Translations under genes and position numbers: made by a program
Assembly: GCA_964017045.1 (NCBI GenBank)
Contig: OZ024808.1
Coordinates: 2,691,666-2,755,665 of the forward strand
Reading direction: 5' to 3'
DNA length: 64,000 nucleotides
DNA from: Omphiscola glabra
Taxonomy: Eukaryota; Mollusca; Gastropoda; Lymnaeidae
Notes under the pieces: generated by a model
Told to the model about the DNA's origin: nothing
What the model saw: the letters and a program-made list of their open reading frames with translations, nothing else
The model's database searches: none
In this document: in pieces, positions 47,170 through 57,361 of the stretch
Layout of the letters: the number at the start of each line of letters is the position of its first letter
How positions within the stretch are numbered: the stretch's first letter is position 1

Positions 47170-47900
47170 ATTCTTGTGTCTATGTATATGATATAATGGT
47201 GGTCTGTTTGTGTCTATGTATATGATATAATGGTGGTCTGTTTGTGTCTATCTTATGATCTAATGGTGGTCTGTTTGTGTCAATGTATATGATATAATGG
47301 TAGTTTGTTTGTGTCTATGTAATGATATAATGGTGGTCTGTTTGTGTCTATGTAATGATATAATGGTGGTCTGTTTGTGTCAATGTATATGATATAATGG
47401 TAGTTTGTTTGTGTCGATGTAATGATATAATGGTAGTCTGTTTGTGTCTATGTAATGATATAATGGTAGTCTGTTTGTGTCTATGTAATGATATAATGGT
47501 GGTCTGTTTGTGTCTATGTATATGATATAATGGTGGTCTGTTTGTGTCAATGTATATGATATAATGGTAGTCTGTTTGTATCTATGTAATGATATAATGG
47601 TAGTCTGTTTGTGTCTATGTAATGATATAATGGTGGTCTGTTTGTGTCTATCTTATGATCTAATGGTGGTCTGTTTGTGTCTATGTAATGATATAATGGT
47701 GGTCTGTTTGTGTCTATGTAATGATATAATGGTGGTCTATTTGTGTCTATGTAATGATATAATGGTGGTCTGTTTGTGTCTATGTATATGATATAATGGT
47801 GGTCTGTTTGTGTCTATGTATATGATATAATGGTGGTCTGTTTGTGTCTATGTATATGATATAATGGTGGTCTGTTTGTGTCAATGTATATGACGAATTG
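47170..47900. repeat. 33-bp minisatellite, right block, ~22 copies
   Basis: Units contain TCTATGTAATGATATAATGG and TGGTCTGTTTGTG, with TATATG-extended and CTTATGATCTAATGG variants. Consensus differs from the left block at several positions. Confidence 0.96.
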
Positions 47901-48744
47901 GGGGATCTACTGAGGCCAATGTACTGATAGTTTGTTTGCGTTTTTGTGTCTATGTCATAACTTAATAGTGGTCTATTTGTGTCTATGTAATGACCTACTG
48001 GCAAATCAACTAATCGTTTTCATCCTGTTGATAGACATCGATCACCTCTTTACTTTTGATTATCATTCCGCCTCCTAGATAATTTCCTCTTCCTCCAACC
48101 ACCTTCCTCCTTTCCTTCCCCGCCCGTCTCTTCATAACTCGTCTGGGCCTAGGCTTGTGACGTCCCTGCTACCAAAGAAGTTTAATTTGCCGGAAATAAG
48201 AGTTCCCCGCCTTGATTTCACTTTACTTCATGCAAATTCATATCAAAAGGCTTAAGTTGTCTCCGCGGATCTCTCAAAGCTTGAATTCCCTCTCCCCAGT
48301 CCCCAACCTATCCAGTTCTTCTTTCTGTCACACCCACTGACGGTATCTTTGACTGAATGCATCCAGGGAATTCACGTCTGTGACTCCATCCACCGTCTCT
48401 ATAGTTCTCTATTCATGTCTTCTCTCCCTTTCCCTCACACTCTTTCTCTCTCATTTTCTATCCATCTTTATTCCTCTTTCTCTCTCTCTCTCTTTATCTA
48501 TTTCACCCTCTCACTCACTCTCTTTCTCTCTATCGCCCACCCTTTCCCTTTCTTCTTTCCACTCCCTCTTTCTCTCCCCTCTCTCCCCTCTGTATTCCTC
48601 TCTTTTGGCCTCTCTCCCTCACTCACTCACTCTCTCTCTCTCTCTCTCAATAATGTAATTTGACTATATGCACTAATCACAACTATAAATTCCCACAATT
48701 CATTAAAATTTTATTGTAAACTCTTTCTTTGTTATTATCTTGAG
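47901..48744. other. Spacer with pyrimidine-rich tract
   Basis: Unique until 48420; 48420-48655 is dominated by CTCTTTCTCTC. No gene. Confidence 0.6.
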
Positions 48745-49020
48745 TTAGTTAACAGTAAAATTACCTTAAGTTAGTTGACAGTAACATTACATTGATTTTT
48801 TGAAGTTAGTTGACAGTAACATTACATTGAAGTTAGTTCACAGAAACATTACATTAAAGTTAATTCACAGTAGCATTACATTGAAGTTAGTTCACAGTAA
48901 CATTACATGGAAGTTAGTTGACAGTAACATTACATTAACGTTAGTTGACAGTAACATTACATTGAAGTTAGTTGACAGTAACATAACAATGATGTAACAT
49001 TACATAGATGTAAGTCGGCA
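48745..49020. repeat. 27-bp array, ~10 copies
   Basis: Monomer AGTTAGTTGACAGTAACATT plus ACATTGA. Confidence 0.93.
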
Positions 49021-49239
49021 GTAACAATGCACTGAATCCATGGAATTTTTTTTATAATTGCCCTTTGATTCGTTTGTTCCCCTACTCTCAACCATGTCCA
49101 CCCCCCACCCCCCGAGGACATTACTGACCTTTCCAGTGTATTAGCTCCCCTAGTAACCATAACTGCACCATTAACACTTGCTGAAAGTAAGAGCATCAAG
49201 TTTCTTGGTGCTAGGCTCAGCTCTATGCGTCTACCACTT

Positions 49240-49480
49240 CATCTGTAGGCGATGGGTTGGTATTTGTAGGCAATGGGTTGGTATTTGTAGGCGATGGGTT
49301 GGTATTTGTAGGCGATGGGTTGGTATTTGTTGGCGATGGGTTTGTATTTGTAGGCCATGGGTTGGTATTTGTAGGCAATGGGTTGGTATTTGTTGGAGAT
49401 GGGTTTGTATTTGTAGGATATGGGTTTGTACTTGTAGACAATGGGTTTGTGTTTGTAGGCAACGGTATGTAAGTGATGGC
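49240..49480. repeat. 21-bp minisatellite, first block
   Basis: Units near GGGTTGGTATTTGTAGGCGA plus T, about 11 copies; related to the next, larger block. Confidence 0.93.
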
Positions 49481-49739
49481 TTTGTATAGGCAGGTCTTGT
49501 ATTTATATTTGAAGGTGACGGGTTTTTATTTGTTAATCACAGATGTGTAATGGTAGGTCATGGGATTTTATTTGTAAGTCATAGGTTTGTATTGGTGGGC
49601 TGTGGGTTTGCATTTGTATGCAATGGGTTTGTATTTGGAGATCGAGGTTTTGCATTTGAAGGCTGTGAGTTTGTATTTGTAGCTCGTTTGATTGTATTAG
49701 TAGGTCATAGGCTTGTTTTGTTAGGTTATGGGTTATAAT
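49481..49739. repeat. 21-bp array, decayed bridge
   Basis: Recognisable but strongly diverged TTTGTATTTGTAGGTCATGG-like units linking the two cleaner blocks. Confidence 0.75.
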
Positions 49740-50525
49740 TGTAGGCCATGGGTTTGTATTTATAGGCCATGGGTTTGTAGTTTAGACCGTCTGTTTGAAT
49801 TGGTTGGCTGTAAGTTTGTATATGTAGAGCAAATGTTTTGTAGATGAAGGTTTTGTTTTTGTAGGTCATGGGTTTGTATTTGTAGGTCATGGGTTCGTAT
49901 TTGTAGGTCATGGGTTTGTATTTGTAGGTCATGGGTTTGTATTGGTAGGTCATGGGTTTGTATTTGTAGGTAATGGGTTTGTATTTGTAGGTAATGGGTT
50001 TGTATTTGTAGGTCATGGGTTCGTATTTGTAGGTCATGGGTTTGTATTTGTAGGTCATGGGTTTGTATTTGTAGGTCATGGGTTTGTATTTGTAGGTAAT
50101 GGGTTTGTATTTTTAGGTCATGGGTTTGTATTGGTAGGTCATTGGTTTATATTTGTAGGTCATGGGTTTGTATTGGTAGGTCATTGGTTTATATTTGTAG
50201 GTCATGGGTTTGTATTGGTAGGTCATTGGTTTATATTTGTAGGTCATGGGTTTGTATTGGTAGGTCATTGGTTTATATTTGTAGGTCATGGGTTTGTATT
50301 GGTAGGTCATTGGTTTATATTTGTAGGTCACGGGTTTGTATTGGTAGGTCATTGGTTTATATTTGTAGGTCATGGGTTCGTATTTGTAGGTCATTGGTTT
50401 ATATTTGTAGGTCATGGGTTTGTATTTGTAGGTCATGGGTTTATATTTGTAGGTCATGGGTTTATATTTGTAGGTCATGGGTTTGTATTTGTAGGTCATG
50501 GGTTTGTATTGGTAAGTATTTGAGT
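49740..50525. repeat. 21-bp minisatellite, main block, ~37 copies
   Basis: Monomer GGTTTGTATTTGTAGGTCAT plus G. Between about 50110 and 50400 a 42-bp dimer (GTTTGTATTGGTAGGTCATT with GTTTATATTTGTAGGTCATG) is repeated. False frames on both strands. Confidence 0.96.
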
Positions 50526-50804
50526 TTCTATTGTTATGTCACGGGCTTCTACTGGTAGGCATCTCAAGTGTGACCCACTCCCTGATCTCCAATGAGCTGA
50601 AACAAAGTAACATTAAGTTCATGGGCTCGCCACGCTTTTTAAGTCTGAGGTCTGTAACAACTGTGCAATTTTAGCGGACATTTATTTGATACTTTTTGGT
50701 CTATTTTTGGAGAAGCGTTTGTTTTCAAAAGTATTCTTTATATATCATTCTTAATTGGTCGTATATTGTGTGATGTTCAAGTCTGTTAATATACAGAGCC
50801 CACG

Positions 50805-51012
50805 TGCCACTGGTCAACCTGACCCCTGTGCTACTGGGCAAACTGACACCTGTACCACTGGGCAAACTGACCCCTGTGCTACTGGGAAAACTGACACCTG
50901 TACCACTGGGCAAACTGATCCCTGTGCTACTGGGAAAACTGACTTTTGGCAAACTGACCCCTGTGCCACTGGGCAAACTGACCCCTGTGCCACTGGGCAA
51001 ACTGACCCCTAT
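50805..51012. repeat. 24-bp array, ~9 copies
   Basis: Units contain CTGACCCCTGTGCCACTGGG plus CAAA; one truncated unit near 50942. Confidence 0.95.
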
Positions 51013-51114
51013 CTTGACATTTTAACATCTTTCTTTTCCATTCATAAGTTTGTCATCCTAACATTCCTCTATTTAATAAGTTCGTTATCCTAAAATCTCT
51101 ATTTACGCTGTCTG

Positions 51115-51385
51115 CTTTCCTAACACCCCTCTATTAAGTCAGTTTCACATCCTAACACCCCTCTATTAAGTCAGTTTCACATCCTAACATCCCTCTATTC
51201 AATATGTTTCACATCCTAACATCCCTCTGTTCAATATGTTTCACATCCTAACATCCCTCTATTCAATATGTTTCACATCCTAGCATCCCTCTATTCAATC
51301 TGTTTCACATCCTACCATCCCTCTATTCAATATGTTTCACATCCTAGCATCCCTCTATTCAATCTGTTTCACATCCTAACATCCC
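51115..51385. repeat. 32-bp array, ~9 copies
   Basis: Units contain CACATCCTAACATCCCTCTA and TTCAATATGTTT. Confidence 0.94.
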
Positions 51386-51724
51386 ATCTATCCCTATTAA
51401 AATGTGATCTTTCTTTTGGGCTCATCTGTTGTCGTCACGTGGTATTATTGGAGACGCCATCTTTGTTTGGGCTGCCTGGATACGGGCAATTTAACAGCTG
51501 TGTTGATAACGTTGTGGCCGGGGGGGGGGGGGATGGGGGAGAGGAGATGTTGTTACATTCAAATATGGAAATGGGACATTTTTTTTTGGACGGTCAGCTG
51601 GTCTTTTTTGTCATGTTTAATATACAGCAGGAAATATGTCCATTTAATTATAGATTATACAACAAATTCGCTCTTTTGGAAGATATATGGATGTCAGGAT
51701 ATATTATTAGATGCCATAATATAG
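51386..51724. other. Unique spacer with G12
   Basis: Open frames here run through a G12 tract at about 51520; no splice or family support. Confidence 0.5.
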
Positions 51725-52215
51725 TCCATATTTCATGATATTGTCCAGATGTCATTATAAACATGATGTCAGGATATATTATTATAAGCCATAATAAAGT
51801 CTACATTTCATGATATAGTATATATGTCGTTATAAACATGATATCATGATATAGTCCAGATGCCATGATATATAGTCCCTAGTTCATTATAAACATGATG
51901 TCATGATGTAGTCCAGATGTCATGATATATAGTCCAGATGTAATTATAAAAATGATCTCATGATATATTCCATATGCCATGATATCTGTTCAAGATGTCA
52001 TTTAAACATGATGACAGGATATAGTCCGATGTCATGATATATAGTCCAGATGTCATTATAAACATGTCATGATATCGTCCATATGCCATGATATATGGCC
52101 CAGATGTCATTATAAACATGATGACATGATATCGTCCATATGCCATGATATCTGGTCCAGATGTCATTTAAACATGATGTCTGGATATAGTCCGATGTCA
52201 TGATATATTTCTACG
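51725..52215. repeat. ~35-bp degenerate array, ~13 copies
   Basis: Units around CCAGATGTCATTATAAACAT and GATGTCATGATATAGT with many indels. Confidence 0.88.
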
Positions 52216-52654
52216 TGTAATGGAGACAGGCCAATATTTTCACCTATATTTACTGTGCTGACCCCTGCAAGGTTTTGGCGCACATTTGTTCATCAATCCA
52301 ATCAAAAGATTGTTTCGAACTCGCAGGTGATCAAAGGTACGTAACCTTAAATATGACAAGTAGCCAACAATTATCTCCCTTCCCGTGCATCTCTCCACCC
52401 CAAACAAAAACCTCTCTTCCCACCCCCACCCCCCAAATTGCATCAGTTAGCAAGCTAATCCAGTATCACCGCGGCTTGATATCCAATTAGTGATATGGTG
52501 TCGGTGACACAAGTTTGGAATAGGAATTGTGTCCTACAAGAGATTGTAAATATTGCTCAACTTTACAAACAAATGTTGCCAATAGCGCGACGATATTTCT
52601 AAGAGATGGTCTGAACTTTGCTAGCTTCAAAATTATTCTGTTATCTCTATATCC
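52216..52654. other. Unique spacer upstream of the 52.9-kb exon
   Basis: No exon with convincing borders. A 10-bp AG|...|GT interval near 52325 is too short to call. Confidence 0.4.
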
Positions 52655-52890
52655 ATTGAATGGTCTGTTTTCATGAAATGTTTTATCTTTGAATGTTCTA
52701 TTTTCATGATGTCTATGTCCTTTGAATGTTCTATTTTCTTGTTCTCTTTGTCCATTGAATGTTCTATTTTCATGATGCCTATGTCCATTGAATGTTCTAT
52801 TTTCACGATGCCTAAGACCTTTGAATGTTCTATTTTCACGATGCCTAAGACCTTTGAATGTTCTATTTTCACGATGCCTAAGACCTTTGA
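52655..52890. repeat. ~33-bp array, ~8 copies
   Basis: Units contain TTTGAATGTTCTATTTTCAC and GATGCCTAAGACC. It ends less than 20 bp before the pyrimidine tract of the 52908 acceptor. Confidence 0.94.
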
Positions 52891-52907
52891 CTTGTTTCTC
52901 TATTCAG

Positions 52908-53154
52908 GGAGCGCGAGACAAAAAGGCCGCAACATGATCGGCGCCACAGGAAGTCGTCACATCAACCAGAGGCGTCGTGCCAGCTTAGCCTCGGGGACGC
53001 CCCTGCCTCTGTCTCTGGTGCACAACCTGGAGCAGGTGGCGGAGGGGGACGAAAGGATGGGTGCGGTGGCAAGGCGGCGCGTAGTGGATACATCTGACTT
53101 ACGCACGTGCGCCATTTTACAGTCCAGGCTCAAAGAACTGAAGACCTACCCTGA
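52908..53154 (+). CDS. Internal coding exon of an unidentified gene
   Basis: A 247-bp GC-rich exon with a strong acceptor (CTTGTTTCTCTATTCAG|) and a near-ideal donor (CCTGA|GTAAGT). It opens with two bases finishing a codon, then 81 codons, and closes with two bases. The peptide is basic and mixed: RNMIGATGSRHINQRRRASL, then LVHNLEQVAEGDERMGAV, then CAILQSRLKELKTYP. RRRAS fits the PKA-type RRxS consensus; the last stretch could form a short amphipathic helix. I do not recognise the family. The upstream exon is not in sight, because a 33-bp minisatellite occupies the preceding intron almost to the branch-point region. Confidence 0.6.
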
Positions 53155-54007
53155 GTAAGTCCCGTGCTTTTTTTTTGTGTCTGACCTTTGACCTAGCTTA
53201 ACTCTTTATTCAACGCTGGCTGTGTCTCTATCCTGGGGTAAACTTTGTCTTCATTTGTGTCTGTCTAAGGGTAAATTTTTTTACTTATGTGTCCGTAAAG
53301 AGAAGATTCTTTATTTGATGTTTGTCTGTGCAAATGGTCAGCTCTTTATAAGTCTTTCAAAGGATGAACAATGTGTTCAACATGCATCTCTGTGTTCTGT
53401 CACAGAGCATGAACATTTGAACATTCAATCATCCGTGTTCTACAGCTCTACACCGGGCACAATTTCATATCCATACACATACACTAAGGGACGGCTCAAG
53501 ATCCCGGCGACTCGGACAGTTGCATGGGGCGCCATTTACTTAGGGCGCCATCAACGATCTTCCAAAATAGGAAACATCAATGCATGTGGGCGCCATTGAA
53601 GGGAAATAGAAAGTGCAATTAAAAGAATTGCTGATCTAATGGCTAGAAAAAATGTTCATACTGCACACGCTAAGCTAATATCTCATACTTCCCACGGTAG
53701 GCTATTTCTTCATATTGTCCACGGTAGGCTAATTAATCATACTGTCCAAATGCAAGTTCATAAAAATGATATCCTTGTTCATAGTTTGTTTTAGAAAATC
53801 AGCCTAGGTAATAATCATTGCCTAATCCCTGATTTTTTCCTTGCAACAAAAACATGTTATGATTATACTTAAAAGTTGCACCAAAGTTAAGCTTGCACGG
53901 GCGCCAGCAACTGTAGGGCCGGCCCTACAAACACTGTTTGTAAATGTGGTTATCATTTCCAAAACGTAGGTATTGAAGTTATCCGAATTCTTTGCGGACT
54001 CCTCTAG
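53155..54007. other. Intron between the two plus-strand exons, first part
   Basis: Mostly unique. A 125-codon frame (53222-53599) and a few CACGGTAGGCTAAT repeats (53690-53740) are present without exon support. Confidence 0.5.
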
Positions 54008-54655
54008 CATTGGACCATTCTTGCTTTTGTACATCTAGCATTGGACCATTCTTGCTAATGTACATCTAGGATTGGACCATTCTTGCTATTGTACATCTAG
54101 CATTGGACCATTCTTGCTATTGTACATCTAACATTGGATCATTCTTGCTATTGTACATCTAGCATTGGAACATTCTTGGTATTGTACATCTATCATTGGA
54201 CCATTCTTGCTTTTGTACATCTAGCATTGGACCATTCTTGCTTTTGTACATCTAGCATTGGACCATTCTTGCTATTGTACATCTAGCATTGGACCATTCT
54301 TGCTTTTGTGCATCTAGCATTGGACCATTCTTGCTATTGTACATCTAGCATTGGACCATTCTTGCTATTGTACATCTAGCATTGGACCATTCTTGCTATT
54401 GTACATCTAGCATTGGACCATTCTTGCTATTGTACATCTAGCATTGGACCATTCTTGCTATTGTACATCTAGCATTGGACCATTCTTGCTATTGTACATC
54501 TAGCATTGGACCATTCTTGCTATTGTACATCTAGCATTGGACCATTCTTGCTATTGTACATCTGGCATTGGGCCATTCTTGCTATTGTACATCTAGCATT
54601 GGACCATTCTTGCTATTGTACATCTAGCATTGGACCATTCTTGCTATTGTACAAG
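54008..54655. repeat. 31-bp minisatellite, ~21 copies
   Basis: Monomer ATTCTTGCTATTGTACATCT plus AGCATTGGACC, very uniform. Confidence 0.96.
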
Positions 54656-54739
54656 GGGAGCTGATTCTTTAACACAGAGAACAGTTTGATTGAATTATCG
54701 GCCCGTTATGACCTTTGAGATGACTTACATTTCTACAAG

Positions 54740-54925
54740 TAATACTCTTGGGAGATGGGACGATCTATGACGTGTGCAAGATGGCTCTTGGGGAAATGGG
54801 ACGATCTATGACGTGTGCAAGATGGCTCTTGGGGAGATGGGACGATCTATGACGTGTGGTAGATGGCTCTTGGGGAGATGGGACGATATATGACGTGTGG
54901 AAGATGGCTCTTGGGGAGATTTCTG
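54740..54925. repeat. 41-bp array, ~4 copies
   Basis: Units contain TCTTGGGGAGATGGGACGAT and CTATGACGTGTGCAAGATGG. Confidence 0.94.
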
Positions 54926-54954
54926 TGCTGGGAAATATTCATGAACTGGTGAAA

Positions 54955-55115
54955 ATGATAGGTTTCATGTTGTGTTCATGTGTGTTTGAAATGATAGGTG
55001 TCATGGTGTGTTCATGGCTGTTTTAAATGATAGATGTCATGGTGTGTTCATGGCTGTTTTAAATGAAAGGTGTCATGGTGTGTTCATGTGTGTTTTAAAT
55101 GATAGGTGTCATGGT
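54955..55115. repeat. 36-bp array, ~4.5 copies
   Basis: Units contain TGATAGGTGTCATGGTGTGT and TCATGTGTGTTTTAAA. Confidence 0.92.
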
Positions 55116-55164
55116 GTCAGGAGTTTTTTTTAATGTACGTTTTAGGAAGGGGACATGTTTACTA

Positions 55165-55380
55165 ATCCTTGGAACTATGATGTACAACTTATCATTGTAA
55201 TTTTGATGTACTACTTATAATTGTAACTATGATGTACAACGTATCATTGGAACTGTGATGTACAATTTATCATTGGAACTATGATGTACAACGTATCATT
55301 GGAACTATGCTATACAACTTGCCATGGGAACTATTGTGTACAGAATGTCCTGGGAACTATTGTGTACGACTCATCATGTA
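55165..55380. repeat. ~26-bp array, ~8 copies
   Basis: Units around AACTATGATGTACAACTTAT plus CATTGG, decaying rightward; ends 70 bp before the terminal exon. Confidence 0.9.
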
Positions 55381-55447
55381 GAGTCAATGATTTCAAAGTA
55401 GCCCTAAGACTTAAGTCTATCCTCCCTGTATGTCCCCCTCCCCGCAG

Positions 55448-55514
55448 CCCCCGGCTTGACAGCGTGTGCCCGAGGAGGTGGTTGCTGACATTTCACGCGA
55501 TACAGGGAAGCTGA
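55448..55514 (+). CDS. Terminal coding exon, likely continuing the 52908-53154 gene
   Basis: Follows a long pyrimidine tract ending CCCCCTCCCCGCAG|. Joining to the preceding exon in the required phase gives an Asp codon, then PRLDSVCPRRWLLTFHAIQG and a TGA at 55512-55514. The phase match plus strong acceptor support a two-exon 3' end of one gene, spaced 2.3 kb and separated by 31-, 41-, 36- and 26-bp arrays. Product unknown. A missed intermediate exon, or chance (one in three for phase), remain possible. Confidence 0.5.
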
Positions 55515-55594
55515 CCTATATTTAGCCTGTGGCGACTTGCAACCTTTAATTCGCTCCAATTACCGAAGGGGGGGGGGGGACTGTCTCTCTCTTG

Positions 55595-55860
55595 GACAGT
55601 GCTACATCTCATCCTATGGACTGATCAGTGCTACATCTCAAACGTTGGCTTGACCCGTGATGCAGTTCATCTTATGTCTTGGACAGTGCTACATCTCATC
55701 CTATGGCTTCGTCACTGCTAGATTTGATATAATCGCTTCGTAAGTGCTAGATCTCAACTAAGGGCATGATCCTTTGTCTTGATCAGTGCTATATCAAATG
55801 TTATGACAAGATCAGTGCTACATTTCATCATGTAGCTTGCTCAGTGCTACATCTCATACA
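55595..55860. repeat. ~29-bp degenerate array, ~9 copies
   Basis: Units around GATCAGTGCTACATCTCATC plus CTATGGCTT. Confidence 0.85.
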
Positions 55861-55899
55861 ATTACTTGTTTCAGTTTTGCCGAAAAGGGGATGGGGTCA

Positions 55900-56482
55900 T
55901 TTGGGGAGGCGGCAGTTTGTTTTGGACATTTGGGGAGTGGGGAGCTAGTTTTGTACTTTTTGGGAGTGGGGAGTTTGTTTTGGACATTTGGGGAAGGGAG
56001 GAGTTTGTTTTGGACATTTGGGGAGTGTGGAGCTAGTTTTGTACATTTGGGGAGTGGGGAGTTTGTTTTGGACATTTGGGGAAGGGCGGAGTTTGATTTG
56101 GACATTTGGGGCGGGGAGAGTTTGTTTTGGACATTTGGGGAGGGGGGATATTGCTTTGGACATTTGGGGAGTGGGTAGTTTGTTTTGGACATTTGGGGAA
56201 GGAGGGAGTTTGTTTTGTACATTTGGGGAGGGGAGAGTTTGTTTTGGACATTTGGGGAGGGGTGGGATTGGTTTGGACATTTGGGGAGTGTGTAGTTTGT
56301 TTTGGACATTTGGGGAGGTGAGAGTTAATTTTGTACATTTTGGGAGGGGTGAGATTGTTTTGGACATTTGGGGGAGAGAGAGTTTGTTTTGGACATTTGG
56401 GGAAGGAGAGTTTGTTTTGGACATTTGGGGAGGTGTGAGATTGTTTTGGACATTTGGGGAGAGGGAGTTTGTTTTGAATACT
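55900..56482. repeat. ~27-28-bp minisatellite, ~21 copies
   Basis: Monomer GGGAGTTTGTTTTGGACATT plus TGGGGAG, with variable G/A runs that shift frame. Multiple PNVQNKL-type antisense frames are by-products. Confidence 0.95.
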
Positions 56483-56554
56483 TGAGGTGGTATTTAAATT
56501 TTAAAGTGTAAAATAATTCTATGTTTTAACTTTTCCTCTCGTGAGAAATGCAAT

Positions 56555-56842
56555 GATAAGTTGTTTCTACAATTAGCAATGATAAGTTCTTTCTACAATC
56601 AATAATGACAAGTACTTTCTACATTCAGTAATAAGTTATTTCTACATTCAGTCATAAGTTATTTCTACATTCAGTCATAAGTTATTTCTACATTCAGTCA
56701 TAAGTTATTTCTACATTCAGTCATAAGTTATTTCTACATTCAGTCATAAGTTATTTCTACATTCAGTCATAAGTTATTTCTACATTCAGTCATAAGTTAT
56801 TTCTACATTCAGTAATAAGTTATTTCTACATTCCGGAATGAT
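56555..56842. repeat. 23-bp minisatellite, ~12 copies
   Basis: Monomer TCATAAGTTATTTCTACATT plus CAG; clean in the middle, decayed at both ends. Confidence 0.95.
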
Positions 56843-57147
56843 AGATTTTGTCTGCATTCAGCAATGATACTATCTATCTACATACAAGTACTGACAATTT
56901 CTGTCTACATCAAGTAGTGACACATGTAACTCATGCATCAACTGAATAAGTAACGTTATTTCCCCTGAACCGTGACACAATTTTGACATTTGTCTTTTTT
57001 TGATACTTTAAGGGAAAAATCCATATTCTGTCGTATGTCTGTTTACTGTGTATGTCATGTAGTATGAAGACACAAACGCTTACATAATAGACTTTGTTGA
57101 CAGATATTCACTGCGTTCAAACCCACTTCATAAAACACCGCCTGGTA
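56843..57147 (-). other. Possible 3' UTR of the minus-strand exon at 57.1 kb
   Basis: Unique AT-rich sequence after the stop at 57148. No canonical AATAAA seen on the minus strand close by. Confidence 0.35.
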
Positions 57148-57351
57148 TCAACTTAATAAGGAGGACAACTTGTGTTGTAATGATGTCTTCAAAATTGTCT
57201 GCATTACTTCCCCTACGCTGTCCGTGAACTTTTCGATGTCAGAGCTCTTTGTGACGTACTTGGAGGAGACCAACTCTGCAGTTTTCATGTGGTGCATCAC
57301 GGTGCCATTGGCGGGAAATATTGGGTCTCCTGATAGATAATGTAGACGGCG
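57148..57351 (-). CDS. Probable terminal coding exon of an unidentified gene
   Basis: A 67-codon open frame plus stop, entered in phase 0 through ATATGTTTCAG|CGCC. The peptide is complex and non-repetitive: RRLHYLSGDPIFPANGTVMH, then TAELVSSKYVTKSSDIEKF, ending QHKLSSLLS. I do not recognise the family. It could begin at the Met at 57360 instead, but that Met is next to the array and gives no better protein. The upstream intron is occupied from 57362 by 1.6 kb of a 23-bp minisatellite that abuts the acceptor. No upstream exon could be assigned. Confidence 0.5.
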   Translation of the reverse strand, partial: RRLHYLSGDPIFPANGTVMHHMKTAELVSSKYVTKSSDIEKFTDSVGEVMQTILKTSLQHKLSSLLS

Positions 57352-57361
57352 CTGAAACATA

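Noticed and set aside
52320..52336. 10-bp micro-exon between AG and GTACGT
   Set aside because: Too short to distinguish from chance, and no frame logic connects it to neighbours.
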